Below the pieces are notes generated by a model. The model was not told the DNA's origin. It did not search any database and saw only the letters and a program-made list of their open reading frames with translations. 64,000 bases of DNA, from positions 41,759-105,758 of the forward strand of contig NZ_FPBA01000019.1 of assembly GCF_900116515.1 (NCBI RefSeq), written 5' to 3'. Shown here in pieces: positions 1 through 8,887 of this stretch (within the stretch, counting starts at the first letter, position 1; every line of letters begins with the position of its first letter). Position numbers and translations under genes: made by a program. This stretch comes from Geodermatophilus amargosae (GTDB taxonomy: Bacteria; Actinomycetota; Actinomycetes; Mycobacteriales; Geodermatophilaceae).

Positions 1-384
1 ACCGCCCGGACGCTGCGCCCGACGGCCGAGGCGAAGGCGGCGGCCTGGAAGCGCGCCTTCCACGACGCCGACGTGCCCAACGCCGTGCACGAGGCGCTGG
101 TGGCCGGCTTCTGGCACCCCGCGCAGCGCGAGCTCACCGCGGAGTACGTCGAGCGGTACTTCGCCGAGATCGGCCCCATGTGGGACCGCCGGCCCGGCGA
201 GATCGCGAAGAACGCCGTGCAGTACCTGTTCCCGCCGGTGGTCGAGGAGCGCACGCTGCAGGCCGCCGACACGTGGCTGGGCCAGGAGGGGCACCCCGCC
301 CCGCTGCACCGGCTGGTCTCCGAGGGCCGTGACGGCATCGCCCGCGCGCTGCGCGCCCGGCAGCGGGACGCCGCCGGGAAGTGA
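1..384 (+). CDS. pepN: Aminopeptidase N, C-terminal fragment
   Basis: The last 127 codons of a gene that enters from the left edge. The residues resemble the helical ERAP1-like C-terminal domain of actinobacterial M1 aminopeptidases: an Ala/Glu-rich helix pair, then a segment ending in EIAKNAVQYLFPP and a short basic tail. The zinc site (HExxH) would lie far upstream, outside the window, so catalytic competence cannot be judged. In mycobacteria pepN is also followed by a DUF5130 gene on the opposite strand, as here, which supports the call. The protein would trim N-terminal residues from peptides in the cytosol. Confidence 0.82.
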   Translation, partial: TARTLRPTAEAKAAAWKRAFHDADVPNAVHEALVAGFWHPAQRELTAEYVERYFAEIGPMWDRRPGEIAKNAVQYLFPPVVEERTLQAADTWLGQEGHPAPLHRLVSEGRDGIARALRARQRDAAGK

Positions 385-396
385 ACCGTGCGGTCG

Positions 397-849
397 TCAG
401 TGGCGGCGCGCGGAGTGCGGGTGGCCGGCCTGGTCGGACAGCTGCCGCAGGCCGTTGACGATGCCGCCCACGAGGTCACCGGCGGCGAAGGAGTTGGTCA
501 TCGACAGCACCGCGAGCGCGCACGCCCGGTCGGGCAGCCGGCGGGCGGCCGACGCCCCGGTGACCACCTCGATGACCCGCTGGCCGGGCGAGACGGCCAG
601 CAGCACCGAGTCGACCGGGTCGCCACCGCGGGCGTGCAGCTCCTCGGCGCGGATTCGGGTCCTGGGCCCGAGGTCGCCGATGTACAGCGTGAAGCGCAGG
701 CCGGTCTCGCGCGAGGACATGGTCAGCGCCTCGTCGAGCCGCGCCAGCTCGCGGTAGCTGAAGATCGTGTCGTAGCCCTGGTCGGCCCGGTTCGGCGCGG
801 TGTCGACCGTGCCGCTGTCGTGGGGCTCGGCATCCAGCACGCGGGTCAT
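397..849 (-). CDS. DUF5130 family protein
   Basis: 150 residues with no signal peptide or membrane segment. The central part, from DTIFSYRELARLDEAL to about residue 125, has the alternating strand/helix pattern of DUF5130, a TPM-like fold found in actinobacteria; no enzymatic role is established. The ATG start has GGAG about 9 nt upstream. It converges on pepN with a 12-nt gap and lies just downstream of the CtaJ-like gene on the same strand. Both neighbours also sit near pepN in mycobacteria. The function remains unknown. Confidence 0.72.
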   Translation of the reverse strand: MTRVLDAEPHDSGTVDTAPNRADQGYDTIFSYRELARLDEALTMSSRETGLRFTLYIGDLGPRTRIRAEELHARGGDPVDSVLLAVSPGQRVIEVVTGASAARRLPDRACALAVLSMTNSFAAGDLVGGIVNGLRQLSDQAGHPHSARRH

Positions 850-894
850 CGCGGAACTCCGGGGGAGGTCGAGGGGTGGGTGGGGATCACCGGG

Positions 895-1305
895 TCACCA
901 GGTCCCGCGGGCGCCGCCGAGCGGGCCGCCGGCGGAGGGCACGGGTGTGCCGGCCGAGACCGCCGTGGCACCGCGCGTGCCCGCGATGACGCTGGAGCCG
1001 ACGGCGCTGGAGCCGTGGCCGTCGAGCGAGGCGCCGTGGCCGGACCCGTGGCCCGAGCCGATGGCCGCCGTCTCGCCGTAGAGCGAGGAGCCCACCGCCT
1101 GGGTGTCGCCCTCGCCGGCGGCGTGCGTCGGGGCGTTCTCGGGCTGGGGCTCGTACCAGACCGGCTCGTGCTCCCAGGGCTGCCCCGGCTTGTAGCGGAT
1201 GCCCGGGCGCTTGCGGCCCCCGGGCAGGTACGTCATCGCCCAGAAGAAGACGTACACCGCCAGCGGGGCCACGACGAACACGAGCAGGGTCTCGACGACG
1301 CTCAC
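895..1305 (-). CDS. ctaJ: CtaJ-like small subunit of aa3 cytochrome oxidase
   Basis: 136 residues. One N-terminal membrane segment (residues about 5-26) is followed by the signature RYKPGQPWEHEPVWYEP (about 36-52) and then a Gly/Ser/His-rich tail of low complexity. A single membrane anchor followed by a 'RYRPGQ.W...PVWW'-type motif is typical of CtaJ, an accessory subunit of the actinobacterial III2-IV2 respiratory supercomplex. The long flexible tail is not part of the conserved core. The GTG start is supported by a -10 box ending 7 nt before it, with no Shine-Dalgarno. The family call rests on the motif and on position near pepN. Confidence 0.6.
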   Translation of the reverse strand: MSVVETLLVFVVAPLAVYVFFWAMTYLPGGRKRPGIRYKPGQPWEHEPVWYEPQPENAPTHAAGEGDTQAVGSSLYGETAAIGSGHGSGHGASLDGHGSSAVGSSVIAGTRGATAVSAGTPVPSAGGPLGGARGTW

Positions 1306-1312
1306 GCCCGGG

Positions 1313-1318
1313 AATCTA
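1313..1318 (-). promoter_or_regulatory. -10 box of leaderless ctaJ promoter
   Basis: TAGATT on the minus strand, 7 nt upstream of the GTG at 1305. With the usual -10 to +1 spacing, transcription would begin at or next to the start codon. No clear -35 is seen. Confidence 0.55.
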
Positions 1319-1335
1319 CCGCCCGCGGTGATCGG

Positions 1336-2775
1336 TCATGCGTCGGCGTGCCAGCCCGGCGGGTGTCGGTGCGCCCACGGCCGGGCCTCCTCCAGCTGGG
1401 CCGCGAGCGCGATCAGCGTGGCCTCGTCCGCGGGCCGCCCGACCAGCATCGTGCCGATCGGCAGGCCGTCGGCGGTCCAGTGCAGCGGCACGCTGACGGC
1501 GGGCTGGCCGGTGACGTTGTAGAGCGCGGTGAAGGCGGCGTAGCGCTCCTGCCGCGCGAAGTCCGCGGCGCCGTCGCCGTCGGCGTCGAACCAGCCCAGC
1601 GGCCGTGGCGTCATCGTCGTCACGGGGGCGAGCAGGACGTCGAAGCCGTCGGTGGCCTGCACGTACCGGCGGGAGAAGTTCCTCAGCGCGTTGAGCGCCT
1701 CCATCGCCGCCTGCGCCGACAGCGCCAGCCCGCGGGCCCGCAGCTCGCGGGTCAGCGGCCGCAGCTCCCCCACCCGGCCGGCCGGCACCGCCAGGGTCGC
1801 CCCCGACAGCGCCCACACCCGCTCGAAGGCGCCCAGCACCTCAGGGGAGATCAGACCGCCCGGGACGTCGACCACCTCGTGCCCGAGCGACTCGAGCAGC
1901 CGGGCGGCGTCGTCGAGGGCGGCGGCCACCTCGGGCTCGAGGACGGCACCGGGCAGCGGGAACTCCAGTGCCCGGCCGATCCGCAGCCGCCCGACCGGGC
2001 GGTCGGCGCAGCCGAGGAAGGTCTCGCCGGGCGGCAGGGGCGGCGCCCACGTCGTGTCGCCGGGGACCGGGCCGGCCATCGCGTCGAGCATCGCGGCGGC
2101 GTCACGGACCGTCCGGGCCAGGGGACCGTTGGTGCCGAGCCCGGTGACGTCGCTGCCCAGCGGTGCGTTGCTCACCCGGCCGCGGGTGGGCTTGATGCCG
2201 AACAGGCCGTTGATGCTGGCCGGGATGCGGATCGAGCCGCCGCCGTCGCTGCCCTGCGCGAACGGCAGCATCCCGGCCGCGACCGCCACGGCCGCGCCGC
2301 CGCTGGAGCCCCCGGCCAGCCGGGTCGGGTCCCACGGGCAGCGGGCGGGGCCGGCGACGTCGTTGTCGGTGTAGCAGGGGAAGCCGAACTCAGGTGTGTT
2401 CGTCTTGCCGAGGCTGACCGTCCCGGCCGCGGCCAGCTTGGTGACGACGGCGTCGTCGAACCCGGGCACGAAGTCGGCGTAGACCGCGGAGCCGAAGGTG
2501 GTGCGGACGCCGGCGGTGTTGTTGAGGTCCTTGATCGCCGTCGGGACGCCGAGCAGCGGCGGGAGGTCCCCGCCGCGCAGCGCCCGGGCCTCGGCGTCGG
2601 CGGCCGCGGCCAGCGCGCGCTCGGGCGTGACGGTGACGAAGCCGCCGAGGCCGGCGTCGAGGGCCTCGACCCGGGCGAGCGCGGCCTCGACCAGCTCGAC
2701 CGGGCTCACCGTCCGGTCCCGGACGGCGGCCGCCTGCTCCAGCGCGGTGAGCTCGTGCAGCTGCGTCCCGGTCAC
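1336..2775 (-). CDS. Amidase (amidase signature family)
   Basis: 479 residues, a normal length for an amidase-signature hydrolase that cleaves carboxamides to acid and ammonia in the cytosol. The Ser-cisSer-Lys triad is visible: Lys82 in GVPTAIKDLNN, the cis-Ser in LAGGSSGGAA (residues 153-162), and the nucleophile Ser181 in GSDGGGSIRIPAS. Substrate cannot be assigned; GatA is unlikely because no gatB or gatC adjoins. The gene is divergent from kynureninase with only 37 bp between start codons. An arylformamidase-like role beside kynU is conceivable but not shown, since known kynurenine formamidases belong to other folds. Confidence 0.88.
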   Translation of the reverse strand: MTGTQLHELTALEQAAAVRDRTVSPVELVEAALARVEALDAGLGGFVTVTPERALAAAADAEARALRGGDLPPLLGVPTAIKDLNNTAGVRTTFGSAVYADFVPGFDDAVVTKLAAAGTVSLGKTNTPEFGFPCYTDNDVAGPARCPWDPTRLAGGSSGGAAVAVAAGMLPFAQGSDGGGSIRIPASINGLFGIKPTRGRVSNAPLGSDVTGLGTNGPLARTVRDAAAMLDAMAGPVPGDTTWAPPLPPGETFLGCADRPVGRLRIGRALEFPLPGAVLEPEVAAALDDAARLLESLGHEVVDVPGGLISPEVLGAFERVWALSGATLAVPAGRVGELRPLTRELRARGLALSAQAAMEALNALRNFSRRYVQATDGFDVLLAPVTTMTPRPLGWFDADGDGAADFARQERYAAFTALYNVTGQPAVSVPLHWTADGLPIGTMLVGRPADEATLIALAAQLEEARPWAHRHPPGWHADA

Positions 2776-2783
2776 GGGCGGCG

Positions 2784-2789
2784 ACGCTA
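2784..2789 (-). promoter_or_regulatory. -10 box of leaderless amidase promoter
   Basis: TAGCGT on the minus strand, 8 nt before the GTG at 2775. It lies inside the 37-bp gap shared with divergent kynU, so the two promoters must overlap. A weaker match, TAGACA at 2800-2805, sits 7 nt before the kynU GTG. Confidence 0.5.
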
Positions 2790-2812
2790 GCCCGCGCGGT
2801 AGACAGGTCTTC

Positions 2813-4081
2813 GTGCACCTGGCCCAGACGGACCTGACCCGCGCCGCCGCCGAGGCGCTCGACGACGCCGACCCGCTGGCCGGGTTCCGCGACCGCTTCG
2901 CCGGCGTCGAGGACGGCCTGCTCTACCTCGACGGCAACTCGCTGGGCCGCATGCCGCGCGACACCCCGGCGGCGCTGGCGCGGGTGGCCGAGCAGGAGTG
3001 GGGCCGCGGGCTGGTCGGGTCGTGGGCGTCGTGGATCGACGTCGGCACGCGGGTCGGCGACGTCATCGGCACGGGCGTCCTCGGGGCGCGGCCCGGTGAG
3101 GTGCTGATGGCCAACACCACCACCGTCGACCTCTACGAGCTGGTGGTGGCCGCCGCCGACGCCCGGCCCGGCCGCGACGTGCTGGTCTGCTGCGCCGACG
3201 ACTTCCCCACCGACCGCTACGTCGTCGCCGGCATCGCGGCCGCCCGCGGGATGACCGTGCGCGAGGTGCCCGCCGACGTCGACGAGGGTCTCGACCCCGC
3301 CGACCTGGCCGCCGCGCTGGACGAGCGGGTCGCCGTCGTCGTGCTGTCGGCGGTGGCCTACCGGTCGGGGGCGCTGGCCGACGTCCCTGCGGTGACGGCG
3401 GCGGCCCGCGACGCCGGCGCGCTCGTCGTCTGGGACCTCTCGCACGCCGCCGGCGCGGTGGAGCTGGACCTGGCCGCCAACGGGGTCGACCTCGCCGTCG
3501 GGTGCACGTACAAGTACCTCAACGGCGGGCCCGGCGCGCCGGCGTTCCTCTACGTGCGGGGGGAGCTGCAGGAGTCGCTGCGCCAGCCGATCTGGGGCTG
3601 GTTCGGCCAGCGCGACCAGTTCGCGATGGGGCCGGTGTACGACCCGGTGCCGGGCATCGGGCGGTTCGCCACCGGGACGCCGCCGGTGCTCGCGGCCGCC
3701 GCGGTGGAGGTGGGGGCGCGGCTGGTGGCCGAGGCGGGCATCGACCGGCTGGCGGCGAAGGGGCGGGCGCTCACCGGGCTGCTGGTCGACCTCGCCGACG
3801 CCCACCTGGCACCGCACGGCGTGGCGCTGGCCAGCCCCCGCGACGCCGCCCGCCGCGGGTCGCACGTCACGCTGGCGCACCCGCACGCCTGGCAGCTGAC
3901 GCAGGCGCTGGTCGACCGCGGGGTGGTGCCGGACTTCCGCACACCCGACCGCGTCCGCCTCGGGCCCGCGCCGCTCTACACCCGGTTCGTCGACGTCTGG
4001 GACGCCGTCGACCGCTTCCGCCTGCTCCTCGAGGACGGCGGCTGGGCCGCCTACCCCGAGGAGCGCGCCCCCGTCACCTGA
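2813..4081 (+). CDS. kynU: Kynureninase
   Basis: 422 residues. This PLP-dependent hydrolase converts kynurenine to anthranilate plus alanine (or 3-hydroxykynurenine to 3-hydroxyanthranilate) in tryptophan catabolism. Seen here are the N-terminal YLDGNSLGRMP, the DLSHAAGAVELDL segment that contacts PLP, and the Schiff-base Lys234 in CTYKYLNGGPGAP. The C-terminal domain ends normally. The reading frame stays open far upstream, but the GTG at 2813 is preferred because the family's N-terminus begins there and a -10-like TAGACA sits 7 nt before it. No other kynurenine-pathway gene is in the window, so it may serve a dispersed pathway. Confidence 0.9.
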   Translation: MHLAQTDLTRAAAEALDDADPLAGFRDRFAGVEDGLLYLDGNSLGRMPRDTPAALARVAEQEWGRGLVGSWASWIDVGTRVGDVIGTGVLGARPGEVLMANTTTVDLYELVVAAADARPGRDVLVCCADDFPTDRYVVAGIAAARGMTVREVPADVDEGLDPADLAAALDERVAVVVLSAVAYRSGALADVPAVTAAARDAGALVVWDLSHAAGAVELDLAANGVDLAVGCTYKYLNGGPGAPAFLYVRGELQESLRQPIWGWFGQRDQFAMGPVYDPVPGIGRFATGTPPVLAAAAVEVGARLVAEAGIDRLAAKGRALTGLLVDLADAHLAPHGVALASPRDAARRGSHVTLAHPHAWQLTQALVDRGVVPDFRTPDRVRLGPAPLYTRFVDVWDAVDRFRLLLEDGGWAAYPEERAPVT

Positions 4082-4083
4082 CG

Positions 4084-4144
4084 AGGCATAGGAAGCAATG
4101 CGCACGTCTCACGCCCCGATACGTGCGTATTGCTTCCTATGCCT
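4084..4144. terminator. Long hairpin between convergent genes
   Basis: Two 24-nt arms (4084-4107 and 4121-4144) pair completely around a 13-nt loop. The only non-Watson-Crick position is G4100/T4128, a G-U wobble in plus-strand RNA. It lies between the ends of kynU (+) and the SCO6745-family gene (-) and is much less GC-rich than its surroundings. There is no U tract. A bidirectional terminator or a mobile palindromic element are both possible. Confidence 0.7.
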
Positions 4145-4146
4145 GG

Positions 4147-5010
4147 CTAGGTGACGTCGGGGGGGACGCCGATCGGGTTGCGGTCGGGGAACAGCCCGGC
4201 GGTGACGACGGCGCGGCGCACGGGCACCAGCAGCTCGGCCAGGCGGTCGCAGCGGGGGTCACCGAGGGTCCGCCACGGGGCGAGGGCGAGGCGGTCGGTG
4301 TCGGTCTCGATCGCGGTGACCATGGCCAGGCCCTCGGCCGACAGCTCGTCGCCGTCGAGCCAGCCGCGGCCGGCCAGCTCGTCGGACGCGGCGGCCCACG
4401 CGTCGTCGTCCCACCCGCGGGCCTTCTGCAGCCACTCGCGGTCCACCCGCCCCGCCGCGGCCACCAGCACGTGAGCGCCGACACCGGACACCTCGCGGCC
4501 GACCAGCGCGACGGTGTGCCCGTCGCCGCGGTGCTCGCGCAGGGTGGTGAGCGACTGCCACAGCGCCAGGTGCGGCTCGTCGGGGACGGCCACCGCCGCG
4601 TTCGCCGCGGCGAGCGGACGGCCGGGCAGGTCGACCGCATCGGCGGCGACCCGCGCCAGCCCCGCGGCCTCCGCCGCCTCGGCCGAGGCCGCCCACTCCC
4701 CCAGCACCCGGCGCACCGTCGCGTCGACGCCTGCCAGCCGGGCCGCCAGCGCCCCGGCCGGCGTCACCGCGTCCCACACCGCGGGCACGCGGCGGGCGAC
4801 GAAGGACGGCGCGAAGTTGACGAAGGTCGCCGTCACGACCTCCGGGCCCACCGGCCCGAGCGGCGCCGCGCGCATCGCGAAGTAGGCCGACCAGAAGCCG
4901 GTCAGCCCGGCCGCCTCCGCCGCGGCCCGCGACTCGTCGGAGAAGTACGTCAGTGCGTGGTACGGCTCACCCAGCGCCCACAGCCGTCGGGCGGTGCCGG
5001 CCGAGGTCAT
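4147..5010 (-). CDS. SCO6745-family protein
   Basis: 287 residues, all-helical in appearance and rich in Ala, with no signal peptide or membrane segment. It opens with TSAGTARRLWALGEPYHALTYF, contains a GFWSAYFAMRAAPLG block and ends with repeated helix-turn-helix-like segments. This matches my memory of the SCO6745 family of actinobacteria, whose function is unknown. Its ATG overlaps the stop of the HNH gene (ATGA, 5007-5010), so the two are translationally coupled. It terminates at the long palindrome shared with kynU. A nucleic-acid role is suggested only by the HNH partner. Confidence 0.65.
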   Translation of the reverse strand: MTSAGTARRLWALGEPYHALTYFSDESRAAAEAAGLTGFWSAYFAMRAAPLGPVGPEVVTATFVNFAPSFVARRVPAVWDAVTPAGALAARLAGVDATVRRVLGEWAASAEAAEAAGLARVAADAVDLPGRPLAAANAAVAVPDEPHLALWQSLTTLREHRGDGHTVALVGREVSGVGAHVLVAAAGRVDREWLQKARGWDDDAWAAASDELAGRGWLDGDELSAEGLAMVTAIETDTDRLALAPWRTLGDPRCDRLAELLVPVRRAVVTAGLFPDRNPIGVPPDVT

Positions 5011-5615
5011 GCCGAGACACTCTCCGGCACGCCGAGCCACTCGCGCCAGCGCGGGTCGACGCTGCGGGCGCCGAGCAGCCGCCAGGCCGCGCCGCTCGGG
5101 GTGTGCGGCGGGTGCGGCAGCTTCCAGCCCAGCTCGGCCAGCGAGCGGTCGGCCTTGGTGTGGTTGCACCGGCGGCAGGCGGCCACGACGTTGTCCCACG
5201 TGTGCGTGCCGCCCCGGCTGCGCGGCACCACGTGGTCGATGCTGGTCGCCGAGCTGCCGCAGTAGACGCAGGTCTGCCCGTCGCGGGTGAACACCGCGCG
5301 CCGCGACAGCGGGACCTGGGCCGGGTAGGGCACCCGCACGTACCGGGTCAGGCGCACGACCACGGGCACCGGCAGGCTCACGCGCTCGGCGTGGACCACC
5401 TCGGCGGCGTCGTCGACCGGGACCGCCTTGTCCGCCAGGACCAGCACGATCGCGCGGCGGCTGGACACCACGCACAGCGGCTCGTAGGTGGCGTTCAGCA
5501 GCAGCGTGGCGGCCGTCGTGCCGGACGAGGGCACGGGCAGCCGGGGGACGGGGACGGGGTCGCGCCGCGGACCTGGGTGGCCCGCCGGCGACGACCCGGA
5601 CGCGGAACGCGACAC
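5007..5615 (-). CDS. HNH endonuclease family protein
   Basis: 202 residues. The C-terminal half is a clear HNH zinc-nuclease module: CVYCG, then SIDHVVPRSRGG, then NVVAACRRCNHTKADRSLAELGW, with two CxxC pairs for structural zinc. The first 40 residues are Pro-rich, after which NATYEPLCVVSSRRAI begins the N-terminal domain typical of this actinobacterial HNH group. The GTG start is chosen because GGAGGT lies 5-6 nt upstream; an upstream ATG at 5672 lacks a comparable site. The mycobacterial pepN-glbO neighbourhood also carries an HNH gene. Its substrate is unknown. Confidence 0.85.
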   Translation of the reverse strand: MSRSASGSSPAGHPGPRRDPVPVPRLPVPSSGTTAATLLLNATYEPLCVVSSRRAIVLVLADKAVPVDDAAEVVHAERVSLPVPVVVRLTRYVRVPYPAQVPLSRRAVFTRDGQTCVYCGSSATSIDHVVPRSRGGTHTWDNVVAACRRCNHTKADRSLAELGWKLPHPPHTPSGAAWRLLGARSVDPRWREWLGVPESVSA

Positions 5616-5722
5616 GGAGCACCTCCGGAGGCCCCGGACCGCCGTACCGGGGCGGCCCGTGAGCAAGCCCATAGTGCCCTGACCAGGCCCGGTGGCGCTC
5701 GTGGGGAGCCCACGGCCGCGGT

Positions 5723-5728
5723 TACGGT
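5723..5728 (+). promoter_or_regulatory. -10 box of leaderless peptidase promoter
   Basis: TACGGT, 7 nt before the GTG at 5736. No Shine-Dalgarno precedes that start. Confidence 0.5.
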
Positions 5729-5735
5729 GGTCCGG

Positions 5736-7823
5736 GTGCGCTACCCCGACGCCGAGAAGCTCGACCTGGTCGAGGACCTGCACGGCCACCGCGTGGCCGA
5801 CCCCTACCGCTGGCTGGAGGACGCCGGCGACCCGCGGACGCAGGCGTGGACCGCCGCAGAGGACGCCCTCACCGCCGAGGTGCTCGGCGCCCTCCCGCTG
5901 CGCGCCGACCTCGCCGCCCACCTCGAGCGGCTCGTGCACGCCGGCGCCGTCGGCGTCCCGGTGCACCGCGGCGGCCGGGCGTTCTCCACCCGCCGCGACC
6001 CCGGCCAGGAGCACGCCGTCCTGCGGGTCCGCGAGCCCGACGGCACCGTCCGGGTGCTGGTCGACCCCGTGGAGGTCGACCCGGCCGGGACGACGACGCT
6101 CGACGCCTGGTCGCCGTCGTGGGAGGGCGACCGGCTGGCCTACCAGCTGTCCACCGGCGGCGACGAGGAGTCGCGGCTGTACGTCCTCGACGTCGCCACG
6201 GGGAAGCAGGTCGACGGCCCGGTCGACCGCTGCCGCTACTCCCCCGTCGCCTGGCTGCCCGGCGGCGAGGAGCTCTTCTACGTCCGCCGGCTCCCCCCCG
6301 GCCAGGTGCCCGCCGGCGAGGAGCAGTTCCACCGCCGGGTGTGGCGCCACCGGGTCGGGGCCGACCCCGACGGCGACGTCCTGGTGCACGGCGAGGGGCT
6401 CGACCCCACCAACTACTACGGCGTCCGGGTCAGTGCGGACGGCCGCTGGCTGGCCGTGTCCGCCTCCGCCGGGACCGCGCCGCGCGACGACGTCTGGCTG
6501 GCCGACCTCGCGGGAGACGGCGACCTGCGGGAGCTCCAGGTCGGCGTCGACGCGCAGACCGCCGCCTGGGTGGCCCGCGACGGCCGGCTGTGGCTGCTGA
6601 GCGACCGCGGCACCCCGCGCTGGCGGCTGGCCGTCGCCGACCCCGCCGACCCCGCCACCTGGCCGGTCGAGGCGTGGACCGACGTCGTCCCGCAGTCCGA
6701 CGACGGCGTGCTGTCCGACGTCGCGCTGGTCGACGGCGCGGACGGGTCGCTGCAGGTGCTCGCCGTCCACTCGGTCGACGCCACCGACCGGCTCTCGGTG
6801 TGGGCCGCGGACGGCTCGGGCCGGCTGGCGGAGGTGACCGGCCTCGGCGCCGGCAGCGTCTCCGGCGTCAGCGCACCGCCCGAGGGCGGGACGACGGCGT
6901 GGGTGGGCTACACCGACCACGCGACCCCGCCGTCGGTGCTGCGCTGGGACGCCGCCGAGCCGAGGGCGCTGGCCGAGGACGAGCGCGCGCCGGTGGCCGG
7001 CGAGGTGCCGGAGATGACCGTCGTGGAGACGCACGCGACCTCGCCCGACGGGACGCCCGTGCACCTGTTCGTGCTCTCCGGCAGCGGGACGCCGGACACC
7101 CCGCGGCCGACCGTGCTCTACGGCTACGGCGGCTTCAACGTCTCGCTGACGCCGGGCTACTCGGCGCAGGCGCTGGCGTGGGTCGCCGCCGGCGGCGTCT
7201 GGGCGGTGGCCAACCTGCGCGGCGGCTCCGAGCACGGCGAGGAGTGGCACCGCGCCGGGATGCGCGAGCGGAAGCAGAACGTCTTCGACGACTTCGCCGC
7301 CGCCGGCGAGCACCTGGTCGCCGAGGGCTGGACGACGCACCGGCAGCTGGCGGTGATGGGCGGGTCCAACGGCGGCCTGCTCGTGGGCGCCACCCTCACC
7401 CAGCGGCCCGACCTCGCCGCCGGCGTCGTCTGCAGCGCCCCGCTGCTGGACATGGTCCGGTACGAGCGCTTCGGCCTGGGCCGCACCTGGAACGACGAGT
7501 ACGGCACCGCCGAGGACCCGGTCGAGCTCGGCTGGCTGCTGGGCTACTCGCCGTACCACGCCGTGCGGGAGGGCACCGCCTACCCGGCGACGCTGTTCAC
7601 GACCTTCGAGTCCGACACCCGCGTGGACCCGCTGCACGCCCGCAAGCTCGCCGCCGCGCTGCAGGCGGCGACGAGCGCGGAGGCGCCCGTCGTCCTGCGG
7701 CGGGAGACGTCGGTCGGCCACGGCGCCCGGGCGGTCAGCCGCACCGTCGGCCTGGCCGCCGACCAGCTGGCCTTCCTCGCCGCGGCCACCGGTCTGTCCG
7801 GTTGGGGCGCGCCGCCCTCCTGA
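5736..7823 (+). CDS. Prolyl oligopeptidase (S9A family)
   Basis: 695 residues, the normal size for the family, with no signal peptide, so probably cytosolic. It begins at [27 protein letters not shown], the usual start of the beta-propeller part. The C-terminal alpha/beta-hydrolase domain shows the oxyanion-side [15 protein letters not shown], nucleophile Ser544 in MGGSNGGLL, the acid in [12 protein letters not shown] and the base in SVGHGARA. It would cleave short peptides after proline. The gene heads a run with mscS (32-nt gap), an MFS gene and glbO, all on the plus strand. Confidence 0.92.
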   Translation: MRYPDAEKLDLVEDLHGHRVADPYRWLEDAGDPRTQAWTAAEDALTAEVLGALPLRADLAAHLERLVHAGAVGVPVHRGGRAFSTRRDPGQEHAVLRVREPDGTVRVLVDPVEVDPAGTTTLDAWSPSWEGDRLAYQLSTGGDEESRLYVLDVATGKQVDGPVDRCRYSPVAWLPGGEELFYVRRLPPGQVPAGEEQFHRRVWRHRVGADPDGDVLVHGEGLDPTNYYGVRVSADGRWLAVSASAGTAPRDDVWLADLAGDGDLRELQVGVDAQTAAWVARDGRLWLLSDRGTPRWRLAVADPADPATWPVEAWTDVVPQSDDGVLSDVALVDGADGSLQVLAVHSVDATDRLSVWAADGSGRLAEVTGLGAGSVSGVSAPPEGGTTAWVGYTDHATPPSVLRWDAAEPRALAEDERAPVAGEVPEMTVVETHATSPDGTPVHLFVLSGSGTPDTPRPTVLYGYGGFNVSLTPGYSAQALAWVAAGGVWAVANLRGGSEHGEEWHRAGMRERKQNVFDDFAAAGEHLVAEGWTTHRQLAVMGGSNGGLLVGATLTQRPDLAAGVVCSAPLLDMVRYERFGLGRTWNDEYGTAEDPVELGWLLGYSPYHAVREGTAYPATLFTTFESDTRVDPLHARKLAAALQAATSAEAPVVLRRETSVGHGARAVSRTVGLAADQLAFLAAATGLSGWGAPPS

Positions 7824-7855
7824 TCCGCCGTCCCGACCTGACACCATGGAGAGTG

Positions 7856-8887
7856 ATGACCGCTCCACCCTCCGTGATGATCGCCGCCGCCGACAGCGGC
7901 CTCGGCGACGCCGCCCCCGCGTGCCTGACCGATCCCACCACCCTGTGCGCCAAGGTCTACGAGCTGTCCGGCCTGGGCTGGCTGGCCACCAACGCCGAAG
8001 CGCTGATCGAGAAACCCGCGAAGATCCTGCTGGTGGTCGTGGTGGCCGCCGTCGTCCGGATGCTGCTGCACCGGGCGATCCGGCGGCTGACCGACCGCAC
8101 CGCCACCGGCGCGATGCCCACGATCCTGCGGCCGCTGCGCAACCGCGCCGCCGCCGGCGGCACCGACCCGCTCGAGCAGGTCGCCGCCCGGCGCACCCAG
8201 CGCGCCGAGGCGATCGGGTCGGTGCTGCGCAGCGTCGCGTCGTTCGTCGTCATGGGCATCGCCGTCGTGCTGGTGCTCGGCGAGCTGGGCCTCAACCTGG
8301 CGCCGATCGTGGCCAGCGCCGGCGTCGTCGGCGTCGCGCTCGGCTTCGGCGCGCAGAACCTGATCAAGGACTTCATCGCCGGGATCGGGATCATCCTCGA
8401 GGACCAGTACGGCGTCGGCGACGTCGTCGACCTCGGCGAGGCCAGCGGCACCGTCGAGGCGGTGGGCCTGCGGATCACCCGGCTGCGCGACGTCAACGGC
8501 GTCGTCTGGTACGCCCGCAACGGCGAGATCCTGCGCGTGGGCAACAAGAGCCAGGGCTACGCCCAGGTGGTCATCGACATGCCCGTCGCGCACGACACCG
8601 ACCTCGAGCGCTGCCGCCGGGTCATGCAGGAGGTGGCCGACCGCGTGTACGCCGAGGAGGACTGGTCGGCGGTGCTGCTGGCCGAGCCGGAGTCCCTCGG
8701 CGTCGAGCAGATCACCGCCGAGGGCGTCTTCATGCGGGTGCAGGTGCGCACCACCAACGCCGACCAGTGGCGGGTCGGCCGGGAGCTGCGCATGCGGCTC
8801 AAGGAGCGCTTCGTCGCCGAGGGCATCAGGACGCCACCCCCGCTGATCGGCGCTTCCTCCGGCGCTGCGGGCAACGGCGCCCGATGA
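7856..8887 (+). CDS. MscS-type mechanosensitive channel
   Basis: 343 residues. An N-terminal tail is followed by a hydrophobic segment (about residues 51-70), a linker with basic residues, and then the conserved pore helix and beta domain: [31 protein letters not shown] and [19 protein letters not shown] sequence followed by [13 protein letters not shown]. The pattern is standard for small MscS channels that release solutes on hypo-osmotic shock. GTG-ATG codons are adjacent at the start and the ATG is used here. The stop overlaps the MFS start (ATGA at 8884-8887), so the two proteins are coupled. Confidence 0.9.
   Translation: MTAPPSVMIAAADSGLGDAAPACLTDPTTLCAKVYELSGLGWLATNAEALIEKPAKILLVVVVAAVVRMLLHRAIRRLTDRTATGAMPTILRPLRNRAAAGGTDPLEQVAARRTQRAEAIGSVLRSVASFVVMGIAVVLVLGELGLNLAPIVASAGVVGVALGFGAQNLIKDFIAGIGIILEDQYGVGDVVDLGEASGTVEAVGLRITRLRDVNGVVWYARNGEILRVGNKSQGYAQVVIDMPVAHDTDLERCRRVMQEVADRVYAEEDWSAVLLAEPESLGVEQITAEGVFMRVQVRTTNADQWRVGRELRMRLKERFVAEGIRTPPPLIGASSGAAGNGAR

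Noticed and set aside
1336..2775. The amidase as GatA of the tRNA amidotransferase
   Set aside because: gatB and gatC are absent and the sequence lacks GatA-specific features I could recognise.
388..2790. An 800-codon open frame on the plus strand antisense to the DUF5130, CtaJ-like and amidase genes
   Set aside because: Arg/Gly-rich translation with no motif. It mirrors the high GC of real genes on the other strand, as do many similar long frames throughout the window.
2498..2812. An upstream extension of kynU
   Set aside because: It overlaps the divergent amidase coding sequence and encodes Arg/Ser-rich residues unlike kynureninase N-termini. The GTG at 2813 fits the family.
5616..5672. 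An ATG at 5672 as the HNH start
   Set aside because: It lacks a Shine-Dalgarno, whereas the GTG at 5615 has GGAGGT at good spacing.
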